NCBI GenBank assembly: GCA_937967285.1 | Contig: CALBSU010000001.1 | Coordinates: 1-5,187 of the forward strand | Length of the DNA: 5,187 bases | From: an uncultured Acidobacteriota bacterium | GTDB taxonomy: Bacteria; Acidobacteriota; Blastocatellia; RBC074 | Direction: 5' to 3' | Part shown: piece by piece, positions 1 to 5,187 of the stretch | Layout: each line of letters starts with the position of its first letter | How positions within the stretch are numbered: the first letter of the stretch is position 1 | Notes under the pieces: model-generated | Databases searched by the model: none | Seen by the model: the letters and a program-made list of their open reading frames with translations, nothing else | Told to the model about the DNA's origin: nothing | Translations under genes and position numbers: made by a program

Positions 1-117
1 GGGCAGGAAGTCTTTCCGACCCGTTTTACGGACTTAGCATAGCAATTGAAGCCTGTCGCGGCAACATCCTGCAGGCCGGCGGTATCTCCGCCTCTCTTCT
101 TCAAGCTGAGTTGTTAC
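1..117. other. Upstream region without a supportable gene
   Basis: This stretch precedes the transporter gene and I find no convincing gene in it. Forward frame 3 is open from the left edge to a TGA at 132-134, next to the ATG at 136. However, 43 open codons are unremarkable by chance, and the codon choice lacks the G/C-ending bias of the real genes. Frame 1 ends at a TAG at 40-42 and could equally be the tail of a gene lying to the left. A weak sigma70-like pair (TTTCCG at 13-18, TAGCAT at 35-40, 16-base spacer) matches consensus too poorly to call. The promoter of the rightward gene pair may lie here or outside the window. Confidence 0.4.
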
Positions 118-124
118 AAAGGAG
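118..124 (+). promoter_or_regulatory. Ribosome binding site deciding the transporter start
   Basis: AAAGGAG is a near-perfect Shine-Dalgarno sequence. Two in-frame ATGs follow, at 127 and 136. The first leaves only 2 bases after GGAG, too close for normal initiation, while the second leaves 11, slightly long but usable. I therefore favour 136. A TTG at 46 would also extend the frame, but it lies upstream of this site and would add a polar stretch not expected in this family. Confidence 0.7.
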
Positions 125-135
125 AAATGATTGAG

Positions 136-1476
136 ATGAATCAGGAAACCTGGGCGGATCGTTTCGTCCGTCTTATGGGTCGCTTCGTGCCCGATGCAAT
201 TACGGCAGCCATCTTTCTTCTCTTGTTTCTGTTCGTCTGCGCATTGCTGTTCGGCAACACTGTCGATAAAACGATGGATGCGTGGTATCGGGGGCTGTGG
301 ATGCTGCTTCCATTCACGATGCAGATGACGCTGATCATCGTGCTCAGCTCGGTGCTCGGACAGACGGTGGTCTTCAGGAAATCGGTGCGCTGGCTTTCGA
401 GCCTGCCCAAAACGACCAATCAGGTCGTCATCGTCGCGGTGCTTCTGAATGCCGTTCTTTCATATTTCTACTGGGGGCTCGGAGTCGCGCTCGGCCCGAT
501 CATCGCCGTCTATTTCGCGAGGGAAGCGGAACGGAAAGGTATCGAGGTCGATTTCCTCTTCCTGCTGGCATCGGTCTGGGCGGCCAATGCCCTCTGGCAG
601 TTCGGATTCTCCTCGAGCGCGGCGCTGCTGATGGCGACGCCGGGACATTTTCTGGAATCGACGATCGGAATACTTCCTCTCAGTTCGACCATCTGGGCGC
701 CGGCGGCGATCATTCACGAGATAGTTTTTACGGCCGCTCTCCTGATAACCGGCTGCCTGCTCATGCCCAGGAAGAAACGTCCGCTCTCGATGTATCCCGA
801 GGCGAACAAGCTGGCGGACCCGGTAGAGCATGCTTCCGAGCCGGTCTCGAACTTCTCGGAACGGCTCGAACGCAACTCGATCATGGCCATGCTCTTTTCG
901 CTGGCGCTGCTCGCCTGGCTCTACTATCACTTCGTCACAAAAAGGCTCGGCCTCGACATCAATTCGCTCAACGCGATCTTTCTCTTCCTCTGCTTCGCGC
1001 TGCATCGCAGCGTACACAGCTTCACCCGCGCGCTGCAGCACGCGATTCTGTCTGCCTGGCCGGTGATCGTCATCTATCATCTGTATGCCGGAGTCGCGGG
1101 CCTCATTCAGCATACGACGCTCGGCGAGAAGATGGCCGGAATGGTAGCGGCCATCTCGACGCCGTATACGTTCCCGCTGCTGGCTGCGCTGACCGGTACC
1201 CTGGTAGCGCTCTTCGTCCCGTCGAGCGGAGGGCAGTGGGCGATCCAGGGCTTCGTCACCTCGAAGGCTGCCATGGCGGTCGGAGTGAGCGTCCAGCGCG
1301 GTTTGCTCGCGCTCAGCGTCGGCGACCACATGGGCAATCTGGTCACGCCGTTCTGGGCCATGATCATTGCCGGAATCGCCCGCGTCAGCTTCAGGGAGTT
1401 CATCGGATACGGAATGATCTACGCCGCGATCTGGTTCGTCATCGGCGTCGTCGTCTTCACTTTCGCGCCCTGTTGA
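136..1476 (+). CDS. atoE: AtoE-family short-chain fatty acid transporter
   Basis: This is a polytopic inner-membrane protein of 446 residues, matching E. coli AtoE (about 440). Family members are thought to carry short-chain fatty acids such as acetoacetate or butyrate. The N-terminus (WADRFVRLMGRFVPDAI, residues 6-22) aligns with the AtoE start. Landmarks follow in family order: a WGLGVALG segment leading into YFAREAERK (113-133), FGFSSSAALLMATPG (156-170), a polar loop at about 211-250, VPSSGGQWAIQG (361-372) and GDHMGNLVTPFWAM (396-409). E. coli AtoE has close counterparts of each, for instance a PSGGGHWVIQG segment. About ten or more hydrophobic spans fill the rest. The start at 136 is chosen on ribosome-site spacing; 127 would add three residues. 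The next gene follows after 47 bases with no terminator, so co-transcription with the hydrolase is likely. No acetoacetyl-CoA transferase or thiolase gene is in view, so the E. coli ato pathway role is not implied and the substrate is unknown. The symbol denotes the family. Confidence 0.9.
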   Translation: MNQETWADRFVRLMGRFVPDAITAAIFLLLFLFVCALLFGNTVDKTMDAWYRGLWMLLPFTMQMTLIIVLSSVLGQTVVFRKSVRWLSSLPKTTNQVVIVAVLLNAVLSYFYWGLGVALGPIIAVYFAREAERKGIEVDFLFLLASVWAANALWQFGFSSSAALLMATPGHFLESTIGILPLSSTIWAPAAIIHEIVFTAALLITGCLLMPRKKRPLSMYPEANKLADPVEHASEPVSNFSERLERNSIMAMLFSLALLAWLYYHFVTKRLGLDINSLNAIFLFLCFALHRSVHSFTRALQHAILSAWPVIVIYHLYAGVAGLIQHTTLGEKMAGMVAAISTPYTFPLLAALTGTLVALFVPSSGGQWAIQGFVTSKAAMAVGVSVQRGLLALSVGDHMGNLVTPFWAMIIAGIARVSFREFIGYGMIYAAIWFVIGVVVFTFAPC

Positions 1477-1511
1477 GCTTTCACGCTCAGGGATATTTTT
1501 GATTCAAACAC

Positions 1512-1516
1512 AGGAG
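1512..1516 (+). promoter_or_regulatory. Ribosome binding site of the cyclase-family gene
   Basis: AGGAG lies 7 bases before the ATG at 1524, an ideal spacing that fixes this start. The gap between the two genes (1477-1523) has no hairpin with a T-run and no clear promoter, which supports translation from a transcript shared with the transporter. Confidence 0.75.
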
Positions 1517-1523
1517 TCTGGTC

Positions 1524-2525
1524 ATGAAAAATGCTGTAGTCTCAGTGCTGCTTCTGGCCGCGATCATTTGTGCGGCCGCGTTTGATTCCGGGCAGGCTCA
1601 GAACCGCCGGAGCGACAGAAATCCGACCCGCGAAGATATCGACCGCTGGATGACAGAGCTGTCGAACTGGGGCCGATGGGGGAAAGACGATCAGCTCGGC
1701 GCGCTCAACCTGATCACGCCTGAAAAACGCAAAAGCGCCGCCGCTCTGGTCAGACTCGGCACCGCTGTCTCTCTTGCCCGCGAAACCAACAAGGAGAACG
1801 CGGCGGATAATCCGTCGCCCTACGATCACAATATGGTTATGACCGGATCGGGCAATCCCGGTCCGTGGATCGTCGATTCGATCGGCGTTCTCTATCACGG
1901 TTATCAGCACACGCACATGGACTCGCTCTGTCATATGTTCTACAGGGGGAAGATGTACAACGGCTTTCCGGCTGAGGAAGTGACGAAGCAGGGAGCCGGC
2001 AAGCTGGGAATCCAGAATCTCAAACAGGGAATCATGACCCGCGGGATCCTGATTGATATCCCGAGACTGAAGGGCGTTCCGTATCTCGAGCCGGGAACCG
2101 CCGTCTATGCCGAGGACCTCGACGCCTGGGAGAAGAAGACGGGACTCAGGATCGGCAGCGGAGATGTCATCTTTCTGCGAACCGGACGGTGGACAAGGCG
2201 GGAGGCCAAAGGCGCGTGGGATCCGGACAAAGGCGCCGCGGGTCTGCATGCATCAACCGCGCGATGGATCCGTCAACGTGACGTCGCCATGATCGGCAGC
2301 GATGCGGGCAGCGATGTTCTCCCGTCGGGAATCGAGGGCGTGACTCATCCGGTTCACCAGTTGATGCTGGTCGCCATGGGAGTTCACATCTTCGACAACT
2401 GCGATCTCGAGGAGCTCGGCAGGACCTGCGAAAAACTCAAACGATGGGACTTTCTGCTGACGGCTTCGCCGATTCCGGTGACCGGAGGAACCGGCTCGCC
2501 GCTCAACCCGGTGGCCGTGTTCTGA
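1524..2525 (+). CDS. Exported cyclase-family metal-dependent hydrolase
   Basis: This protein of 333 residues belongs to the Cyclase family (PF04199, COG1878), which includes kynurenine formamidase and isatin hydrolase, metal-dependent enzymes that open amides or lactams. Residues 1-25 form a Sec signal peptide: MKN, a hydrophobic core, then a likely cut after SGQA (22-25). There is no proper lipobox, so a soluble periplasmic enzyme is expected. Family marks in order are WGKDDQLGALNLITPEKR (52-69), the metal-site segment HGYQHTHMDSLCH (125-137), GDVIFLRTGRW (213-223), GSDAGSDVLPSGIEG (258-272), HPVHQLMLVAMG (275-286), FDNCDLEEL (290-298), and the typical end GGTGSPLNPVAVF. His131, Asp133 and His137 are likely metal or active-site residues. 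The classical motif HxGTHxD has Tyr127 where its first His should be, with His at 125 and 129 instead; I believe this is normal for the longer, roughly 320-residue subfamily. Adjacency suggests that its product may be a substrate of the neighbouring transporter, but the reaction cannot be predicted. The family call is firm; the specificity is open. Confidence 0.88.
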   Translation: MKNAVVSVLLLAAIICAAAFDSGQAQNRRSDRNPTREDIDRWMTELSNWGRWGKDDQLGALNLITPEKRKSAAALVRLGTAVSLARETNKENAADNPSPYDHNMVMTGSGNPGPWIVDSIGVLYHGYQHTHMDSLCHMFYRGKMYNGFPAEEVTKQGAGKLGIQNLKQGIMTRGILIDIPRLKGVPYLEPGTAVYAEDLDAWEKKTGLRIGSGDVIFLRTGRWTRREAKGAWDPDKGAAGLHASTARWIRQRDVAMIGSDAGSDVLPSGIEGVTHPVHQLMLVAMGVHIFDNCDLEELGRTCEKLKRWDFLLTASPIPVTGGTGSPLNPVAVF

Positions 2526-2532
2526 AGCGGAA

Positions 2533-4428
2533 TCAGTCGACGCCCATCTCACGGTCCGGATCAGCCGATCGGGTTGTGGCTTTTTTAGCGCCTTCGGTTA
2601 CCGGGCTGCCCGTTTCTACTGCCTCAAGGGCGGCTTTTGCCTGTGCCTTCACGATATCGCTCATGCTGATCAGTCCGATCAGTCGACGCGCATCCTCCCT
2701 GTCGACCACGGCCAGTTGCCGTGTTTCGAGTTCGTTCATCAGGAGTATGGCGCTGACCAGTCGCTGATCGGGGTAGAGCGGGATCTTCCTGTCGGCCAGT
2801 TGGTCGAGCGTGATGTCCATCTGTTTTTCGGCGGCCGATCTTCTGAGCCGCGCCTTTGTTATCAGGCCGGCGAAATGCCCTTCGGCATCGAGGATCGGGA
2901 ATGAGGAGTATTGATGTCGTTCGACCAGCTCGAGGGCCTCTCCGACGCGTCCATTCGCCGGCAGGGTGACAAGATCCGTCGTCATCGCAGCGCTGACGCT
3001 GATCTGTTCGAGGGCATGGCTGACCTGGGTTTTACGATGAGGGAGATAGATTTCGTCCTGCTCGAGCAGTGCCTCATAGATCGGCGTCGGTCGCCACCGG
3101 CGCGCCATGACGAAGGATGTCATGTTCGAGATCATCAGCGGAAGAATCAGTGAGTAGCCGTTGGTCATCTCGATGATAATCAGGACCGAAGTGATCGGCG
3201 CACGGATGATTCCGGCGAAGACCGCGCCCATTCCGACAAGAGCAAATGCGCCGATCTCCTGTTCGGAATGGCCCAGCAGCAGGACATCGAGATGCCCGAA
3301 AGCCCCGCCGATTGCCGCTCCGATCATCAGTGTCGGGGCGAAGATGCCGCCGGCTCCTCCGCTGCTGTATGACGAGACCGTGGCCGCCATCTTCAGCACG
3401 CACAATGCGAGGAGGATCTGAACATCCAGCCTGCCTTCCAGCGCCTCCGACAATGCCTCGTACCCGCCGCCGTATATCCCGCCCGTGCCGAGCCAGCGGA
3501 TGGCGACAACGGCCAGCAATCCGGTTATCAGGCCGCCGATCGCCGGGTGTGCCCAGGCCGGGATGATCTTCAATTGCCTGAAAAACTTTCTGACTCTCAG
3601 CAGCGAATCGGTGAACGTCACCGAGATCAGGGCGGCCGCCACTCCAAGCGCGGCATAGACCACCAGGGATGAGGCATGATTGAGTCCGTATTGCTGATGG
3701 ATCTCGAAAACCGGATGGGACCCAAGCAGATAGCGTTCGATGACGGATGCGAGCGCGGCGGCCACGACAATGCCGGACAGGATCGTCTGATCCAGGTCGC
3801 CGACGATCTCCTCGATAGCGAATGTGACGGCGGCGATCGGCGCATTGAACGCCGCGGCTATCCCGGCCGCTGCTCCGACCGGCAGCAGCCGCTTCATATT
3901 CTGCCGCGAGAGAGCTGTCAGGCGCCCGAATAAACTTGCCAGTCCCGCGCAGATCTGGACCGTCGGCCCTTCGCGGCCGAGCGACGCGCCGGACCCGATC
4001 TGCAGCGCACCGATCAGAAACTTGCCGATGACCTGTCTGAACGGGAGATTGCCTCCCTTGACTGCAAATGCGACCTTGACCTGGGGGATTCCGCTGCCGC
4101 GAGCCCCCGGGACGACGTAATGCAGAAGCAGGCCGCAGCACAGCCCGCCAGCCACCGGCGTCAGAACGGCCCACAACATCCAGCCGTCGCCTCCGGATCG
4201 ATGGACCGCATTTTCGATCAGATAATGTTCCGCCCCCTGGATCACCTGGTGAAACGCAACGGCTGCCAGCCCGCAAGTGACGCCGATGACGATCGTCAGC
4301 ACGAAGACTCGCTGGCGCTCCGTCGGTGCATACCTGATAAAGGCGCTCAGAGCCGTAGCGCTCGCTCTGCGCCATCTCATTCGCAGGAATTTGACGATTA
4401 CCTGTATCTGATGCAGTTGTCTCTTCAC
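2533..4428 (-). CDS. ClC chloride channel/antiporter with two CBS domains
   Basis: This inner-membrane protein has 631 residues: a complete ClC core (about 38-455) plus a cytoplasmic CBS pair. Selectivity-filter motifs are intact: GSGIP (111-115, with the chloride-coordinating Ser112), GREGP (151-155, gating Glu153), GGIFAP (360-365) and Tyr451 in TPIY, matching Tyr445 of E. coli ClC. AAFNAPIA (192-199) is followed by IEE (205-207), which aligns with the E. coli segment holding the inner proton glutamate Glu203. Both glutamates being present favours Cl-/H+ exchange over a passive channel. Ser rather than Pro in GSGIP argues for chloride over nitrate. CBS1 spans about 476-530 and CBS2 about 543-595; such pairs often bind adenine nucleotides. 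The last 35 residues are polar and probably disordered. The start is GTG at 4428, with GGA 6 bases upstream; ATG at 4380 (residue 17) is an alternative but has no ribosome site. The gene converges on the hydrolase gene with a 7-base gap. Likely roles are acid response or halide balance. Confidence 0.93.
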   Translation of the reverse strand: MKRQLHQIQVIVKFLRMRWRRASATALSAFIRYAPTERQRVFVLTIVIGVTCGLAAVAFHQVIQGAEHYLIENAVHRSGGDGWMLWAVLTPVAGGLCCGLLLHYVVPGARGSGIPQVKVAFAVKGGNLPFRQVIGKFLIGALQIGSGASLGREGPTVQICAGLASLFGRLTALSRQNMKRLLPVGAAAGIAAAFNAPIAAVTFAIEEIVGDLDQTILSGIVVAAALASVIERYLLGSHPVFEIHQQYGLNHASSLVVYAALGVAAALISVTFTDSLLRVRKFFRQLKIIPAWAHPAIGGLITGLLAVVAIRWLGTGGIYGGGYEALSEALEGRLDVQILLALCVLKMAATVSSYSSGGAGGIFAPTLMIGAAIGGAFGHLDVLLLGHSEQEIGAFALVGMGAVFAGIIRAPITSVLIIIEMTNGYSLILPLMISNMTSFVMARRWRPTPIYEALLEQDEIYLPHRKTQVSHALEQISVSAAMTTDLVTLPANGRVGEALELVERHQYSSFPILDAEGHFAGLITKARLRRSAAEKQMDITLDQLADRKIPLYPDQRLVSAILLMNELETRQLAVVDREDARRLIGLISMSDIVKAQAKAALEAVETGSPVTEGAKKATTRSADPDREMGVD

Positions 4429-4490
4429 TCGGGTTCCGATATCAGTGGGACAAGATCAGGATCTGAACCACCATATCTCACGGAACCGAC
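4429..4490 (-). promoter_or_regulatory. Possible leader hairpin covering the clc start region
   Basis: On the minus strand, GTCGGTTCCG (4490-4481) is complementary to CGGAACCCGA (4438-4429), which ends directly before the GTG start. Nine pairs form with one bulged C, across a 42-base loop. The second arm contains the only plausible ribosome binding site (GGA, 4437-4435), so the fold would mask it. The loop also contains the near-palindrome TCAG-GAT-CTGA (plus strand, 4456-4466). This is seen in the sequence, but function is inferred: a match of this length in about 80 bases can occur by chance, and the start could instead be the ATG at 4380. Confidence 0.3.
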
Positions 4491-4509
4491 GGTTGTACAT
4501 GTCGAATTG

Positions 4510-4540
4510 AAAAAAAAGGGGAGGCGCGCAAACGCCTCCC
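4510..4540 (-). terminator. Rho-independent terminator of the RND pump gene
   Basis: GGGAGGCG (4519-4526) and CGCCTCCC (4533-4540) form a perfect 8-base-pair stem with a 6-base loop. Read leftward, the stem is followed after one C by eight consecutive Ts (complement of the A-run at 4510-4517), the classic intrinsic terminator layout. It begins 32 bases after the pump stop codon, so it should end that transcript. It lies about 80 bases before the clc start, implying that clc has its own promoter between 4429 and 4509, although no convincing -35/-10 pair is visible there. It has no T-run on its right side, so it is a one-way terminator. Confidence 0.93.
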
Positions 4541-4572
4541 GTGATCGATAGAGTCGATCAGGAATACTGGAA

Positions 4573-5187
4573 TTAGTCGGCTCCGATCGGCTGGAGCGGC
4601 TCCGCCACGCCATCCTTGACGCGATCCTTTTCGGTGGCCTTCTCGCGGAGGCCGCGTTCCTCGATCATCGTGTAGATGGTCGGGATGAAGATCAGAGTGA
4701 TCAGAGTCGAAGTAATCAGGCCTCCGATGACTACGCGAGCCATGGGTGCCTGCAGTTCGGAACCTTCGCCGACTCCGAGCGCCATCGGAACCAGTCCGAG
4801 AACGGTCGTCAGCGTGGTCATCAGAATCGGTCTGAGTCGGCGCCTGCCGGCCAGTTCGACCGCATGTCTGAGCAGCAGCCCGTCGCGTCGCCGCAGAACG
4901 TTCATGTAATCGATCAGCACGATGGCGTTGTTGACCACGATTCCGGCCAGCATGATCACGCCGATGAACGCCTGCATGCTGAATGTGGTCTCGGTCAGGA
5001 AGAGGATCATCGCGACTCCGATCACCGCCAGCGGGATCGAGAAGAGGATGATCAGCGGGTCGCGCAACGATTCGAACTGCGCGGCCATGACCATATAGAC
5101 CAGGATAATCGCGAGAGCCAGGCTGAAGAGCAGCTCCTTGAACGACTTCTGCTGCTCCTCGAACTCTCCGCCGTAGTTGACCGAGAA
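4573..5187 (-). CDS. RND efflux pump, C-terminal part (cut by window edge)
   Basis: This is the last 204 residues of an inner-membrane pump of the AcrB/HAE1 type (full length about 1,000-1,050). Such pumps use proton influx to push drugs or other compounds out through a periplasmic adaptor and an outer-membrane channel. The frame stays open to the window edge, so the true start lies beyond it. Visible are the family's last five membrane spans: about 19-37, followed by the typical [23 protein letters not shown] onward; [41 protein letters not shown]; and [20 protein letters not shown] with ERG after it. The [10 protein letters not shown] segment keeps the Arg and Thr matching AcrB Arg971 and Thr978, but Asn86 stands where AcrB has the proton-relay Lys940, as in SwrC-like members. 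A charged cytoplasmic tail of about 25 residues ends at TAA, followed by the terminator at 4510-4540. Adaptor and outer-membrane genes are not in view. The exported substrate is unknown. Confidence 0.95.
   Translation of the reverse strand, partial: FSVNYGGEFEEQQKSFKELLFSLALAIILVYMVMAAQFESLRDPLIILFSIPLAVIGVAMILFLTETTFSMQAFIGVIMLAGIVVNNAIVLIDYMNVLRRRDGLLLRHAVELAGRRRLRPILMTTLTTVLGLVPMALGVGEGSELQAPMARVVIGGLITSTLITLIFIPTIYTMIEERGLREKATEKDRVKDGVAEPLQPIGAD

Noticed and set aside
3..134. Open forward frame from the left edge ending beside the transporter start, as if the end of an upstream operon gene
   Set aside because: Forty-three open codons are not unusual by chance, codon choice differs from the real genes, and the translated piece matches no family I recognise.
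460..1329. Leftward open frame of about 289 codons opposite the transporter
   Set aside because: It is a highly charged, low-complexity translation with no ribosome site or family resemblance, an antisense shadow.
282..1502. Long open frame of about 406 codons overlapping the transporter gene in another forward frame
   Set aside because: It is rich in Arg, Gly, Ala and His, has no recognisable domain, and mirrors the codon bias of the transporter, whose own frame aligns end to end with AtoE. It is a shadow.
2474..2486. TCCGGT-G-ACCGGA inverted repeat near the end of the hydrolase gene, considered as a terminator or operator
   Set aside because: It encodes the conserved PVTGG region of the family, has a one-base centre and no T-run on either side, so coding constraint explains it.
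3074..4375. Long leftward open frame of about 433 codons inside clc
   Set aside because: The composition is Arg/Gly/Asp-rich with no hydrophobic spans, while the overlapping frame carries every ClC motif. It is a shadow produced by GC-rich codon use.
4429..4509. A sigma70 promoter for clc (TTCAGA, 17 bases, TGATAT on the minus strand)
   Set aside because: It matches consensus at only 4 and 3 of 6 places and would leave a leader of only about 10 bases. A promoter probably exists here but cannot be placed.

Overview
The window reads as an ordinary chromosomal stretch of a Gram-negative bacterium. The evidence for that is an RND-type inner-membrane pump (normally part of a system spanning two membranes) and a hydrolase with a Sec signal peptide. 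The coding sequence is fairly GC-rich, with third positions favouring G and C. The phylum cannot be fixed from sequence alone. I see no tRNA, rRNA, CRISPR array, insertion sequence, integrase or phage gene.

Layout from left to right. Bases 1-117 are a short stretch with no supportable gene. Two rightward genes follow, at 136-1476 and 1524-2525, 47 bases apart, each with a good ribosome binding site and with no terminator between them. They look like one transcript: an AtoE-type short-chain carboxylate transporter, then an exported metal-dependent hydrolase of the 'cyclase' family (Pfam Cyclase, COG1878). Facing them and separated by only 7 bases is a leftward gene (2533-4428) for a ClC chloride channel/transporter with two C-terminal CBS domains. 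A 144-base intergenic region (4429-4572) follows. It holds the clc leader, including a possible hairpin over its start site, and a strong rho-independent terminator for the last gene. That gene (4573 to the right edge, leftward, cut by the window) encodes the C-terminal fifth of an RND efflux pump of the HAE1/AcrB type.

How the genes work together. The transporter and the hydrolase plausibly form a small metabolic unit, in which an amide, lactone or ester is opened in the periplasm and the released small carboxylate is moved across the inner membrane. This rests on adjacency and family membership only; the substrate is unknown. The ClC protein (halide/proton handling, probably tuned by nucleotide binding to the CBS pair) and the RND pump appear to be separate transcription units. 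All four genes are intact where visible. The points most worth checking are the transporter-hydrolase pair, the unusual metal-site spacing of the hydrolase, and the possible hairpin masking the clc start. No new defence, mobile or RNA system is evident.
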